64,000 nucleotides of DNA from Erythrobacter sp. QSSC1-22B. Lineage in GTDB: Bacteria > Pseudomonadota > Alphaproteobacteria > Sphingomonadales > Sphingomonadaceae. Within the stretch, counting starts at the first letter, position 1; each line of letters starts with the position of its first letter. The stretch covers positions 1 through 64,000 of the forward strand of contig NZ_LZRP01000003.1 of the NCBI RefSeq assembly GCF_001678665.1, read 5' to 3'. A model generated the notes under the pieces. It was not told where the DNA came from. It did not search any database and saw only the letters and a list, made by a program, of their open reading frames with translations. Below, in pieces: positions 1 through 11,723 of this stretch. Made by a program: the position numbers and the translations under genes.

Positions 1-84
1 TTTAACTTTTATTTTTTTATGTTTTATGGCGCGCATTCGTAGCTGCGCGCACGGAAGTTGCAAGAGTCGCCCGACAAACAGCAG

Positions 85-2840
85 TTAGGCTTCTTCCAAC
101 CGTGCCTGTAATGCATCACTTCCGGCTTCGAGCAGCGCTTCCTCGATCCGCGTCAACCGCGCCTCGCCGGTGATTTTCGAGCCGGTGACGTCGGTGATGT
201 AGAAGGTATCGACCGCGCGCTCGCCATAGGCGGTGATATGCGCCGAATGGACCACCAGCCCTTCCTCGAACAGCGTCCGCGCCAGCCGGTTGAGCAGCGC
301 CGAGCGATCGCGCGCATTGACCTCGATCACGGTAAAGCGGTTCGACGCCTTGTTGTCGAACACCACGCGCGGATCGATGTCGAAGGCCTTGGAACGGTGA
401 TGCGGCAGCGGGCGCTGCGCCAGCCGCGGCTCGAGCGCGATGCGGTTGGCGAGCGCATCCTCGATCGAACCCTCGATCCGCTCGAGCTGGCTGGCCTCGC
501 AGAACGGACGGCCATGCGGGTCCTGGACCAGGAAATTGTCGACCGCCCAGCCCGAACGGGTGGTGTGGATTCGCGCGTCGATGATGTTGGCGCCCGCCAG
601 ATGGATGCCGCCGGCGATGCGGTAGAACAGCCCGGGATGGTCGGCGGCGATCACGGTCACCAGCGTCGCGCCGCGCTCCTCGTAATATTCGCAATGGATC
701 GAGAGCTTGTGATCGGCGTTCCGCGCCGCTTCGAAATGCACCAGATTGAGCGCGATGATATCGGGCGCCTCGGCGATCCAGTAGGAATCGTCGAAGCGCG
801 TGCCGATGCCACTGGCCAGTTCCGCGCGCTCGCCGAGCAGTTCGGCGACCTCCTCGCGCTTGGCCGCGACGCGGACATCGCGCCCGTGCCGCGCATGGCC
901 CAGCCGCAGCCGCTCCTGCGCGGTGTCGAACAACTCGCCCAGCAGCTGGCCCTTCCAGCTGTTCCACACGCCGGGCCCGACCGCACGGATATCGACCGCG
1001 GTGAGAATGGCGAGATGGCGCAGCCGCTCGACCCCCTGCACCTTCGCCACGAAATCCTCGATCGTCTTGGGATCGGTCAGGTCGCGCTTGAAGGCGGTGG
1101 CGCTCATCAGCAGGTGTTCGCGCACCAGCCAGGCGACCAGATCGGTTTCGGCACTGGTCAGCCCGAACCGCGGGCACAATTCCTGCGCCACCTCGGCGCC
1201 GAGCAGCGAATGATCGCCGCCGCGTCCCTTGGCGATATCGTGGAGCAGCGCCGCGACATAGGCGACGCGGCGGCTCGAAACCTTGTGGATGAGGTGCGAG
1301 GCGCGCGGATGGTCCTGTTTGAGTTCGCCCTTCTCGATCCGGCTGAGCAGTCCGATCGCGCGGATGGTGTGCTCGTCCACCGTGTAATGGTGGTACATGT
1401 TGAACTGCATCTGCGCGTTGACGCGGCCGAAATCGGGCACGAAGCGCCCCATTACCCCGGCCTCGTTCATCCACCGCAGCACGGCTTCGGGGTCCTTGCG
1501 CCCCGCCAGCAGCTCGAGGAACAGCGCATTGGCGCGCGGGCTCTCGCGCACGCTATTGTCGATCTGCCCGCTGTCGCGGCTCGCCTGGCGCATGGTCTGG
1601 GGATGGATCTCGAGCTGTTCGGCTTCGGCGAGCTGGAACAGCTCGATCAGCCGTACCGGATCCTTGCGGAACCAGTCGTCCGAGGGCGCTGCGATCCTGC
1701 CGCCGTGAACGCGGTAGCCCTTGACCTCGCGCGGGCGGGCACGGAACCCTGCAAAGAAGCCGCTGCGCTGGCTCTTCTGCGCGAGCTGGTCGTCGATATG
1801 CGACAGGAACACGCCGGTCAGGCTGCCGACGCGATTGGCCTGGAGGAAGTAGAACTGCATGAAGCGCTCGACCGCGCTTTTGCCCGGACGGTCGGCGAAC
1901 TTCATCCGCTCGGCGATCTGGCGCTGGAAATCGAAGGTCAGCCGGTCCTCCGCGCGCCCGGTGATCTGGTGGAGGTGGCAGCGCACCGCCAGCAGGAACC
2001 GCTCGGCGCGGCGGAAGCTGCGGTATTCGTCGCTGGTGAACAGGCCGACATCCACCAGTTCCGACGCGCTGCGGACCTGGTGGAGGTATTTGCCGATCCA
2101 GTAGAGCGTCTGGAGATCGCGCAAGCCCCCCTTGCCCTCCTTGATATTGGGTTCGACGACATAGCGGCTGTCGCCCATCCGGCGGTGGCGCGCGTCGCGT
2201 TCGGCCAGCTTTTCGCGCACGAACTGGCGCCCGGTGCCGCGCGCGACCTCGGCCCAGAAGCGGTGCGCCGCCTCGTCGTAAAGTGCCTCATCGCCCCACA
2301 CATAGCGCGCCTCAAGCAGAGCGGTGCGGATGGTGAGATCCTCGCGCGCCAGCCGCGTCGCCTCGTCGACCGAGCGGCTCGAATGGCCGACCTTGAGGCC
2401 GAGGTCCCACATCAGATAGAGCATCGCCTCGATGACCTGCTCGCACCATGGCGCGCTGCGCTGCGGGGTCAGGAAGGCAATGTCGAGATCGGAATGCGGC
2501 GCCATCTCGGCGCGGCCGTAGCCGCCCACCGCCATGATCGCGATCCGTTCGGCGGAGCTGCGGTTGGCGGCGGGGTAGAGATGGGTGGTGACATGGTCGA
2601 ACAGCACGCGGACGAGCTGATCCATCAAGAAGGCATGGCCATTGGCGCAGGCATGGCCGGCAGATGGCTGGGCCTCAAGCCGCCGGGCCAGTTCGGCGCG
2701 CCCTGCGTCGAGCGCTTCGCGGAGCGTTTCGACTATCTGCGGGCGTGCTTCAGCTACCCCCGCTTCCGCCAGCACCGCGATCCTGGCGGCGAGCTTGCGC
2801 CGGTCGATGATCGCGCGCTGGTCGGGAAGCCGGGTCGATT

Positions 2841-2844
<4 letters not shown>
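85..2844 (-). CDS. glnD: [protein-PII] uridylyltransferase / uridylyl-removing enzyme GlnD
   Basis: GlnD senses glutamine and adds or removes UMP on the PII signal proteins, setting nitrogen assimilation in the cytoplasm. The 919-aa product shows the full domain order: nucleotidyltransferase motif GGYGRAEMAPHSDLDIAF near residue 106, an HD hydrolase motif (ALLHDIAKGRGG) near residue 535, then two ACT domains starting near residues 728 (VTVIAADHPGLFYRIAGG) and 836 (FTVIEVNARDRSALLNRLA). The length matches the family. The frame stays open upstream to 3084, but that part lies over the ligase gene. I place the start at GTG 2844 because it forms a GTGA overlap with the ligase stop, suggesting translational coupling. 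An acyl-CoA ligase is not a usual glnD partner. Confidence 0.95.
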
Positions 2845-4532
<1,688 letters not shown>

Positions 4533-4561
4533 GGGTATTCAAATCCTCTCCAGTAAAGGAC

Positions 4562-4579
4562 GAATGCATCATTGCATTC
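4562..4579. promoter_or_regulatory. perfect inverted repeat, candidate operator
   Basis: GAATGCA-TCAT-TGCATTC is a perfect 7-bp inverted repeat with a 4-base centre. It sits 30 bases upstream of the acyl-CoA ligase start and about 120 bases upstream of lgt, in the only divergent spacer of this area. It could bind a dimeric regulator or form a small hairpin; there is no T-tract. Which gene it controls is inference. Confidence 0.4.
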
Positions 4580-4698
4580 CGCCCGGGGCACAAGGCCCCA
4601 GCATGCGCAGGCTTTCCCGAAACCGCCCGCTATGCCACAAGCCGCGCCGCACGGGGTTCCATGCGCGGACTCGGGCGCGTCTCTAAGGGGATATCCAT

Positions 4699-5562
4699 TT
4701 GTTGTCACTACTCGCCGCGACCGGCGCCGAGCCGATCCAGTGGGCCGAACTCGGGCTGAGGCCCTATCTGTTCTCGATCGGCGGCTTCCAGCTACGCTAT
4801 TATTCGCTCGCCTATCTGGGCGGGATCCTGCTGGGATACTGGCATCTGTCGCGCATGGTCCGCGCGCCCGGCGGGCCGATGGCGCAGCGCCATGTCGACG
4901 ACCTGTTCTTCTATTGCACGCTCGGGATCATCCTCGGCGGGCGGCTCGGCTACGCTGCTTTCTACCGGCCCGAACTGTTCGGCAGCCTCGAGCTGTTCCA
5001 GCTGTGGAGCGGCGGGATGAGCTTCCACGGCGGGGTGCTCGGGGTGCTGGCGGCGATCGGCTTCGTGTCATGGCGCGGCCAGCTCAACTGGCTGCGGGTG
5101 TGCGACTATATCGCGGTCAACGTGCCCTTCGGCATGTTCTTCGGGCGGCTGGCCAATTTCATCAATGGCGAACTCTACGGCCGCCCCACCGATGTGCCCT
5201 GGGCGATGGTGTTCCCCAGCGACCCGCTCGGGCTCGCGCGCCATCCCAGCCAGCTCTATCAGGCCGCGCTCGAAGGCCTGCTGCTGATCGCGATCCTGGT
5301 GCCGCTGTTCTGGCTTACCCGCGCCCGCTTTCGTCCCGGCGTGCTGGTCGGGGTGTTCACCGTCGGCGTGTCGGTGGCGCGCTTCGTCAACGAGTTCTTC
5401 CGCGAGCCCGATGCGCATCTCGCCTATGTGGTGCTCGAATCGGGGCTGTCGCGCGGGCAATGGCTGTCGCTGCCGATGATCGCGGTGGGGCTGGCGGTGA
5501 TCGCCTACAGCCTGACGCGCAAACCTGACGACAAACTGTCCGCGCCGCGCAAGTCTGCGTGA
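4699..5562 (+). CDS. lgt: prolipoprotein diacylglyceryl transferase Lgt
   Basis: Lgt moves diacylglycerol from phosphatidylglycerol to the lipobox cysteine of prolipoproteins, the first step of lipoprotein maturation in the inner membrane. The 287-aa protein is hydrophobic with about seven membrane segments and carries the Lgt signature around GRLANFINGELYGRPTDVPW, including the conserved Arg and Asn-Gly-Glu. The start is TTG 4699, chosen because AAGGGG stands 8 bases before it and the N-terminus then fits the family. The stop overlaps the GTG of the next gene (GTGA). Several lipoprotein substrates are encoded in this window (9442, 44485, 47739, 63512). Confidence 0.95.
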   Translation: MLSLLAATGAEPIQWAELGLRPYLFSIGGFQLRYYSLAYLGGILLGYWHLSRMVRAPGGPMAQRHVDDLFFYCTLGIILGGRLGYAAFYRPELFGSLELFQLWSGGMSFHGGVLGVLAAIGFVSWRGQLNWLRVCDYIAVNVPFGMFFGRLANFINGELYGRPTDVPWAMVFPSDPLGLARHPSQLYQAALEGLLLIAILVPLFWLTRARFRPGVLVGVFTVGVSVARFVNEFFREPDAHLAYVVLESGLSRGQWLSLPMIAVGLAVIAYSLTRKPDDKLSAPRKSA

Positions 5563-6650
5563 GCGGGAGCGGTCGCACCGACCTCGCGGAGAGCTTCGCG
5601 CGGCTGATCCGCAGCGACGGGCCGATGCCGGTGGCGCGGTTCATGGGCGAGAGCAATGCGCGCTATTATGCGGCGCGAGACCCGCTCGGCGCGGCGGGCG
5701 ATTTCGTCACCGCGCCCGACATCAGCCAGATGTTCGGCGAGATGGTCGGGCTGTGGCTGGTGGATCTGTGGGTCCGTGCGGGGCGACCCGCCGATGCAAT
5801 CTATGCCGAGCTGGGGCCGGGGCGCGGCACTCTGGCGCGCGATGCGCTGCGGGTGATGCGCGGGCAGGGTCTCGAGCCGCAGGTGCATCTGGTCGAGGGT
5901 TCGCCCGCGCTGCGCAAGGTTCAAGGCGAAGCGCTGCCCGGAGCGGCGTTCCACGACGATATCGCCAGCCTTCCCGAAGACCGTCCGCTGCTGCTGGTAG
6001 CCAATGAATTTCTCGATGCGCTCCCGGTGCGCCAGCTGGTGCGGACCGAGGCGGGCTGGCGCGAGCGGATGGTGGCGTTGGCGCCGGAGGATACCGCTGA
6101 CGTCCCGGGCGCCGCCTTCGTTTTTACCGCGGGAACCCAGCCGATGGATGCCGCGGTATCCGAGCGCTGGCGCGGTGCGCCGGTTGGCACGCTGATCGAG
6201 ACCTGCCCCGGCGCCGCGGCGGCGATGGCGGAGCTTGCGCGGCGGCTGACGACGCAGGGAGGCGCGGCGCTGTTGATCGATTACGGCCATCTCGCGCCGC
6301 GCGCCGGATCGACGCTGCAGGCAGTGCGCGCGCATGCTAAAGTCGATCCGCTGGCGCTGCCGGGCGAGGCGGATCTCACCGCGCATGTCGATTTCGCGAT
6401 GCTCGCCGAGATCGCGCAGAATGCCGGCGTGCCGTGGATCGCGGGGACTACGCAAGGCGCCTGGCTGGGAGCTGTCGGGATCGAAGCACGCGCGCAGGCG
6501 CTGAGTGCCAGAGCGCCCGAGCGCGCCGAGGAGGTCGCGGCCGCGCATCGCCGCCTCGTTCATGGCGACGACATGGGCGACCTGTTCAAGGTGTTCGCGC
6601 TGTCCGGGGGCGGATGGCCGCCGGGCGCCGGATTTGCGCCGCAAGCATGA
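5559..6650 (+). CDS. SAM-dependent methyltransferase, MidA/NDUFAF7 family
   Basis: This 363-aa protein belongs to the DUF185/MidA family, which in mitochondria (NDUFAF7) methylates an arginine of a complex I subunit during assembly. The start of the family is clear (GESNARYYAARDPLGAAGDF, then TAPDISQMFGEMVG). The SAM-binding glycine motif AELGPGRGTLARD follows near residue 87, and NEFLDALPVRQ is also typical. The GTG start overlaps the lgt stop by four bases, so the two are probably coupled. A bacterial complex I role is inferred from the eukaryotic homologue. Confidence 0.88.
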   Translation: MSGSGRTDLAESFARLIRSDGPMPVARFMGESNARYYAARDPLGAAGDFVTAPDISQMFGEMVGLWLVDLWVRAGRPADAIYAELGPGRGTLARDALRVMRGQGLEPQVHLVEGSPALRKVQGEALPGAAFHDDIASLPEDRPLLLVANEFLDALPVRQLVRTEAGWRERMVALAPEDTADVPGAAFVFTAGTQPMDAAVSERWRGAPVGTLIETCPGAAAAMAELARRLTTQGGAALLIDYGHLAPRAGSTLQAVRAHAKVDPLALPGEADLTAHVDFAMLAEIAQNAGVPWIAGTTQGAWLGAVGIEARAQALSARAPERAEEVAAAHRRLVHGDDMGDLFKVFALSGGGWPPGAGFAPQA

Positions 6651-6708
6651 AACCCCCAAGATTAGACAACCCGCCACACTCGGACAGTCATCCAAAAAGG
6701 AATCGCCG

Positions 6709-7128
6709 ATGAAATTCGCCGCTCTCGCCCTCGCCGCCACCGCCGCGCTGACCGCCGGCCCGGCGCTCGCCGCCGCGCCGATCACGGGCAGCTGGGTGAC
6801 CGAGGAAAGGGATGCAGTGATCGCGGTCGGCCAGTGCGGGCGCAGCTATTGCGGCAAGATCAGCCGCTTTCTCAAGCCCCCGCCCGAGGGGGCCGGCCAG
6901 CGCGATGTCAACAATCCCGACCCCGCCAAGCGCAGTCGCCGCATTCTCGGCATGCCGGTGCTGACCTCGTTCACCGAGGATGGCGATCTGTGGCGCGGGC
7001 GGATCTATGACCCCAAAAGCGGCAAGGATTACCGCTCGGTGGTGCGACGACTGTCGAGCGGCAAGCTCGAGGTGAAGGGCTGCCTCGGCCCGTTCTGTCA
7101 GACGCAGGTCTGGACCAAGGCCAACTAG
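6709..7128 (+). CDS. secreted DUF2147 protein
   Basis: A 139-aa periplasmic protein with a clear signal peptide (MKFAALALAATAALTAGPALA). The mature part follows the DUF2147 pattern: GSWVTEERDAVIAVGQCG at the start, a central conserved GMPVLTSF stretch, then a DPKSGKDYRSVVR and a Cys pair near the end (GCLGPFCQTQVW). The start ATG 6709 has AAAAAGG 8 bases upstream; longer readings run into the previous gene. Its stop overlaps the stop of the convergent OpuBC-like gene by four bases. The family function is unknown to me. Confidence 0.82.
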   Translation: MKFAALALAATAALTAGPALAAAPITGSWVTEERDAVIAVGQCGRSYCGKISRFLKPPPEGAGQRDVNNPDPAKRSRRILGMPVLTSFTEDGDLWRGRIYDPKSGKDYRSVVRRLSSGKLEVKGCLGPFCQTQVWTKAN

Positions 7129-8672
7129 AGCCCGATCCGCTCCGCCAGCGCGCGCGCCGCCTCGGCGGGCGAGCGCTTGTCCTCCATGCGGTCGACCTCG
7201 AGATTGGCCTCGCGCATCGCCTCGACGTCGATCGCGCCCAGCAGCGGGTCGAGCGCGGCGACCAGTTTCGCATCGGTCTGCGCCTCGGGCCCGAGCAGGA
7301 TCAGCGCATCGTAGCTGGGCAGCGCCTCTAGCGGGTCCTCGAGCACCACCAGCCGGTCCGCCGCGATCCGCCCGTCGGAAGTATAGGCGCTGATCGCATC
7401 GGCGCCGCCGGAGCGCAGCGCATTGTACATGAAGGTGGGCGAGAAATTGCGCTGGCGGGCGAAGTCCAACCCATATGCCTCGCGCACCGCGACCCATTCG
7501 GGGCGCTCGAAGAATTCGGGATCGCCGCCCACGGTCAGGCGCGGGGCGACGCGCGCGAGATCGGCGAGGCTGCGCACCCCGAGTTCTTCGGCGCGGTCCT
7601 CGCGCATCGCGAAGGCATAGGCATTCTCGAAGCCGAGCCGGCCGAGAATGCGCGCTTCGCTGGTGTCGCGCGTCCACGCGACGATCGCCTCGTACATTGC
7701 CTCGCGTCCGGGATTGTCCTCGCGGCCCATCTGGTTGGTCCACAGCGTGCCGGTGTAGTCGATCGCGATGTCGATCGCCCCGGTGGTCACCGCGCTGTGG
7801 ACCACCGCCGAGCCCAGCCCGTCGCGATATTCGACCGCGTAGCCCGCCTGTTCGAGCTGCTGGCCGATCAGCCGGGCGAGGATATATTGTTCGGAGAATG
7901 ACTTGGCGCCGATCACCACCGTGTCGCGCGTGTCGCCGCGCAGCGCCGGGGCGAATTGCGCCGCCAGCGCCGCGGCGATCCCCAGCAGCACCGCGACCAT
8001 CCCACCCAGCCACAGTACGCGGCGGCGCTGCGCGAAGCCGCGCTCGATCAGCCCCAGCAACAGGTCGGCGCTCAGCGCCAGCCCGGCCGAGGCAAGGCAA
8101 CCCGCCAGCACCAGCGCCCAGTTCTGCGTTTGCAAACCGGCGAAGATCGGATCGCCCAGGCTCTGCTGGCCGATGGTGGTCGACAGCGTCGCAGCACCGA
8201 TGGTCCACACCGCGGCGGTGCGGATCCCCGCCATCACGAAGGGCGCGGCGAGCGGGGCCTCGACCAGCCGCAGCTTCTGCCACTGGCTCATCCCGACGCC
8301 ATCCGCAGCCTCGATCACACCGGGGTCGAGATTGGCCTGCGCGGTGACCGCATTGCGCAGGATCGGCAGCAGCGCATAAAGCGCCAGCGCCAGCAGCGCA
8401 GGGAGAAATCCCAGCGTCGGCAGCCCCTCGCCGAACACCGCGCGCAAGCTCAGCAGGATCGGGAAGAACAGCGCCAGCAGCGCCAGCGCGGGAATAGTCT
8501 GGACGAGGCTGGCAAAACCCAGCGCCACCCGCGCGACGGTCTCCGAACGGCTCGCCCAGACCGCCAGCGGCAGCGCCATGGCGATACCCAGCCCGATCGC
8601 CGCCGCCGAGAGCAGGACATGCGCGGCAAGCGCGTCGCCCAGACCCAGCAGGATCGGCCAGAAACCGTTCAT
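7125..8672 (-). CDS. glycine betaine/choline-type ABC transporter, fused permease and substrate-binding protein
   Basis: The 515-aa protein fuses two parts of an OpuB/ProU-type importer. Residues 1 to about 215 are an integral membrane permease with the ABC inner-membrane pattern (ASLVQTIPALALLALFFPI). From about residue 235 an OpuAC-type binding domain follows (VIGAKSFSEQYILARLIGQQ and IDIAIDYTGTLWTNQMG), tethered on the periplasmic side. It probably takes up a quaternary-ammonium osmolyte; the exact substrate is inference. ATG 8672 overlaps the stop of the ATPase gene (ATGA), so both are one operon read leftward. Confidence 0.88.
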   Translation of the reverse strand: MNGFWPILLGLGDALAAHVLLSAAAIGLGIAMALPLAVWASRSETVARVALGFASLVQTIPALALLALFFPILLSLRAVFGEGLPTLGFLPALLALALYALLPILRNAVTAQANLDPGVIEAADGVGMSQWQKLRLVEAPLAAPFVMAGIRTAAVWTIGAATLSTTIGQQSLGDPIFAGLQTQNWALVLAGCLASAGLALSADLLLGLIERGFAQRRRVLWLGGMVAVLLGIAAALAAQFAPALRGDTRDTVVIGAKSFSEQYILARLIGQQLEQAGYAVEYRDGLGSAVVHSAVTTGAIDIAIDYTGTLWTNQMGREDNPGREAMYEAIVAWTRDTSEARILGRLGFENAYAFAMREDRAEELGVRSLADLARVAPRLTVGGDPEFFERPEWVAVREAYGLDFARQRNFSPTFMYNALRSGGADAISAYTSDGRIAADRLVVLEDPLEALPSYDALILLGPEAQTDAKLVAALDPLLGAIDVEAMREANLEVDRMEDKRSPAEAARALAERIGL

Positions 8673-9445
8673 GCTGCCCCCTCGCTGGTCATCTGCGCCA
8701 GCCGCCCGGCCTGATCGCGCGGCACCGCGACGAGACCCTGCGCCACCTCGCCGCCGCGCCCCGCCAGCAGCGCATGCGGGGCCTCGTCGGCGACGATCCG
8801 CCCAGCCTCCATCACCAGCACCCGGCTGGCGAGCAGCAGCGCCTCGGCCATGTCGTGCGTCACCATCACGGTGGTGAGCGCGAGATCGTCGTGCAACTCG
8901 CGTACCTTATGCCCCAGCGCGGCGCGGGTGATCGGATCGAGCGCGCCGAAGGGTTCGTCCATCAGCAACAGATGCGGCTCACCCGCCAGCGCGCGCGCCA
9001 CGCCCACGCGCTGGCGCTGGCCGCCGGAAAGCGCTTCGGGCAATCGCGCGGCCATGTCGGGTTCGAGCTCGACCAGTTCGAGCAATTGCGCGATCCGTGC
9101 AGGGGGCAGTCTCTCGCCCGCCAGCCGCGGACCGATGGCGATGTTCTCGCCCACGCTCATATGCGGGAACAACCCGATGCCCTGGAAGACATAGCCCAGC
9201 TTGCGGCGCAGCGCGGCAAGCGGGAGCGACGCCGTGTCCTCGCCTTCGAACAGCACGCGCCCGGCAGCGGGCACCACCAGCCGGTTGACCGTCTTGAGCA
9301 GCGTCGACTTGCCCGAGCCAGAGGCGCCGACCAGCGCGACGAATTCGCCCGGCGCGATGGTCAGCGACACCTCGTCGACCGCGCGGATAGAGCCATAGAA
9401 CCGTCCGACCCGGTCGAACTCGAGCGCCGCCGGGGCGGGGTTCAC
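8669..9445 (-). CDS. ABC transporter ATP-binding protein, OpuBA/ProV type
   Basis: A 258-aa ATPase that should power the fused permease encoded next to it. Walker A GASGSGKST, the Q-loop (YVFQGIGLFPHMSV), the signature LSGGQRQRVGVARAL, Walker B LLLMDEPFGALD and the switch His (VMVTHDMAEAL) are all visible. It lacks the C-terminal CBS pair of longer OpuA ATPases. The frame extends upstream, but GTG 9445 gives the normal N-terminus (ALEFDRVGRFYGSIRAVDEV) and a GTGA overlap with the lipoprotein gene stop. Confidence 0.92.
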   Translation of the reverse strand: MNPAPAALEFDRVGRFYGSIRAVDEVSLTIAPGEFVALVGASGSGKSTLLKTVNRLVVPAAGRVLFEGEDTASLPLAALRRKLGYVFQGIGLFPHMSVGENIAIGPRLAGERLPPARIAQLLELVELEPDMAARLPEALSGGQRQRVGVARALAGEPHLLLMDEPFGALDPITRAALGHKVRELHDDLALTTVMVTHDMAEALLLASRVLVMEAGRIVADEAPHALLAGRGGEVAQGLVAVPRDQAGRLAQMTSEGAA

Positions 9446-9957
9446 GAGGTCTCGGCCGCCCCGTCCGCCGTCTCTTCGCCGTCTTCGCCGTCGGTCTCGC
9501 TCTCGACCGGCGGTTCGGGCCGGCGATATTCGACGCTCTCGAGCTGGACTCGCCGCCCGCTGCCGCTGGTGACGATCATATGGCCTCCCTCGTCCATCCG
9601 CTCGGGGCGCCAGCACTGATCCAGCGAATCCTCGGCATCGGGGGTGAAGCAGATCCGGTCTTGCGCGTCGTATTCCCACACACCTTGCTGCCACGGGTCG
9701 CCATTGCGCATATCGCGATAGCGGCCGCCGGGATCGAGGAAGGTGGTGAAGAGCGCGCCGCTCCCGTCGCGCGCGCGCCAGGCGGTACGCGAGAATTCAT
9801 TGGGCAGCGGCGGCGGCTCGGGAGCCGGCTCGGCCTCGGTGGCAGCGCTGTCGAGAGCGGCCTGCTGGGGGGTCTCGACTGCTGCGCTCTGCTCCGAGCC
9901 GTCGCTGCACGCTCCCAGCAGGGCGAAACCGGTAAGGATGGCGATGGCGGATTTCAT
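9442..9957 (-). CDS. putative lipoprotein, unknown function
   Basis: I do not recognise a family. The 171-aa product begins with a lipoprotein signal (MKSAIAILTGFALLGAC, lipobox LGAC), then a Glu/Pro/Ala-rich linker. A compact domain rich in aromatic residues and charges follows (FLDPGGRYRDMRNGDPWQQG), ending in an acidic tail. ATG 9957 has AAGGAG at good spacing. The stop overlaps the GTG of the OpuBA-like ATPase, so it is the first gene of the osmolyte-transport operon and could be an envelope accessory; that is inference. Confidence 0.7.
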   Translation of the reverse strand: MKSAIAILTGFALLGACSDGSEQSAAVETPQQAALDSAATEAEPAPEPPPLPNEFSRTAWRARDGSGALFTTFLDPGGRYRDMRNGDPWQQGVWEYDAQDRICFTPDAEDSLDQCWRPERMDEGGHMIVTSGSGRRVQLESVEYRRPEPPVESETDGEDGEETADGAAETS

Positions 9958-10033
9958 GGGTTTCTCCTTGGGCGCGCCCTGCATAGGAAACCCGCCCGGG
10001 AAACGCGACCCTTTGCCGGGTCGGCGGTCTGCT

Positions 10034-11569
10034 TCAGTCGCTCGCTTCGACCGCTGTGCGCGACAGGGTGAGCGTGACATGCAGCGCATCGTCCTCAAAG
10101 CGGCGCTCGAACTTGCCGCCCAACTGACCCTCGACCGCCATGCGCAGCAGCCGCGAGCCGAAGCCTTCTTCCGTGCTATCGCGATCGGAGGGGCTCAACC
10201 CCTGTTCCAGCCAGTCGGCAGTGATGGTGTCGCCATTGTGCGAGATGGCGATCGAGACCGAACCGGCGGCGTCGCCCAGCGCGCCGTATTTGGCCGAATT
10301 GGTAGCGAGTTCGTGGAATATCAGCGCCAGCGGGGTCGCCGCCTTCTCGCCGATGGTGCAATCGTCGCCCAGCACCGAGACCTTGCCGCCCTGCGCGTCG
10401 CGATAGGGTTCGAGCAGATCTTCGAGCAATCCGTGCAGGCTGGAGCCCTTGCGGCCCTCGAAGGGGCGGACATAGTCATGCGCGCGTCCGAGCGCGCGGA
10501 TCGTCGATTGCAATTCGTTGGCGAATTCCTTGGCTTGCGGCCAGGCGCGCGAACGCACCGAGATCAGCCCGGAAACCACCGCGAAGATGTTCTTGATCCG
10601 GTGCGACAGCTCGCGCGCGAGCAGGTCGCGCGAATCGGAGAGGCGGTGGAGATCGTCGATATCGACCGCGGCGCCGAACCAGGCTTCTGGCGGTTCGTCG
10701 CCGATCGTCACCGGCCAGGCGCGCAGGATCATCCAGCGATAGATCCCGTCGTGGCGCATGACCTGCGCGCGGGCTTCCCAGCGCGAGGAGGTCTCACGCG
10801 AGATCCGGCGCGCATTCTGGACTTCCTCGAGATTGTCGGGATGGACCAGCTTGGCGAAATCGATAGCGGCGAGATCGCTGGTCCCGCAGAACTCGAGTAG
10901 CGGCTGGTTGGCATAGTCGATATCGCCCGCGGCATCGGCCGCCCAGGCGTAGACCGGAAGGTGCTCGGCGAGCTGGCGCACGCGCTGTTCGCTGCGGCTG
11001 AGGTGGGCATCGGCGGCGCGCGCCTGCCGTTCGAAGGTCAGCCGCCGCATCACCGCATCGGCGAGCACGCTCAGCCCTTCCTGCTGGAACTCGGTCAGCC
11101 CCTCGGGACGCGGTTCGAAATCGATGACGCACAGCGCGCCCAGCGGGGTGCCCTCGCTGGAGATCAGCGGCGCGCCGGCGTAGAAACGGATGCCCATTTC
11201 TCCGGTGACCAGCGGGTTTTCGGTAAAGCGCGGATCCTGCGTCGCGTCGGGCACCACCATCGGTTCGCGCTCGAGCATGGCATGCGCGCAGAAGCTGGTC
11301 GGACGCGGGGTCTCGCGCGTCTCGATGCCGGTACGCGCCAGAAAACGCTGCCGTTGTTCCTCGACCACGGTGACCAGCGAGACGGGGACTTCGCACAATT
11401 GCGCGGCGAATTCGACGATCCGTGTCAGCTCAGGATCGTCCTCGACCGCGTCCATGCCATGCGAGGCAATCACCCGGGCACGATCGTGCTCTTCCGATCG
11501 CGCGGGATCGGCGGGTTTGCGACTGGGCCAGAGAGGAAATCTCGCCAATTTCATGGGCCGCAGCGCCAT
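10034..11569 (-). CDS. soluble GAF-PAS sensor histidine kinase, HWE family
   Basis: This 511-aa kinase has no membrane segment, so it senses something in the cytoplasm. A GAF domain (about residues 40-190, with the [18 protein letters not shown] pattern of light/redox-type GAFs) is followed by a PAS fold (about 195-320, [11 protein letters not shown]). The HWE/HisKA_2 core has phospho-acceptor His323 in ELSHRIKN, the N-box [15 protein letters not shown] and the WLE motif (ADWLEQG). In Alphaproteobacteria such kinases often feed the PhyR-EcfG general stress response; a link here is only inference. No response regulator lies nearby. Confidence 0.88.
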   Translation of the reverse strand: MALRPMKLARFPLWPSRKPADPARSEEHDRARVIASHGMDAVEDDPELTRIVEFAAQLCEVPVSLVTVVEEQRQRFLARTGIETRETPRPTSFCAHAMLEREPMVVPDATQDPRFTENPLVTGEMGIRFYAGAPLISSEGTPLGALCVIDFEPRPEGLTEFQQEGLSVLADAVMRRLTFERQARAADAHLSRSEQRVRQLAEHLPVYAWAADAAGDIDYANQPLLEFCGTSDLAAIDFAKLVHPDNLEEVQNARRISRETSSRWEARAQVMRHDGIYRWMILRAWPVTIGDEPPEAWFGAAVDIDDLHRLSDSRDLLARELSHRIKNIFAVVSGLISVRSRAWPQAKEFANELQSTIRALGRAHDYVRPFEGRKGSSLHGLLEDLLEPYRDAQGGKVSVLGDDCTIGEKAATPLALIFHELATNSAKYGALGDAAGSVSIAISHNGDTITADWLEQGLSPSDRDSTEEGFGSRLLRMAVEGQLGGKFERRFEDDALHVTLTLSRTAVEASD

Positions 11570-11723
11570 AGCGCAAGACCCGGAGAAGGCAAGGATTTCA
11601 AATTGTCGACGAGGGTGCGGCGGCTTGCCGTTTGCCCGCCGCCCGCAACCCCGCTATCGCGCCCGGCGACAAGCGAGTGCCCGGCCGGAAACGGCCCGCG
11701 ATGGCCCGCGAACAGGAGCAGAT

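Noticed and set aside
1-84. Terminator for glnD in the AT-rich left edge
   Set aside because: Read on the minus strand the tract is A-rich, not T-rich, after a GCGCGC repeat. The T-rich plus strand may belong to a gene left of the window, which cannot be seen.
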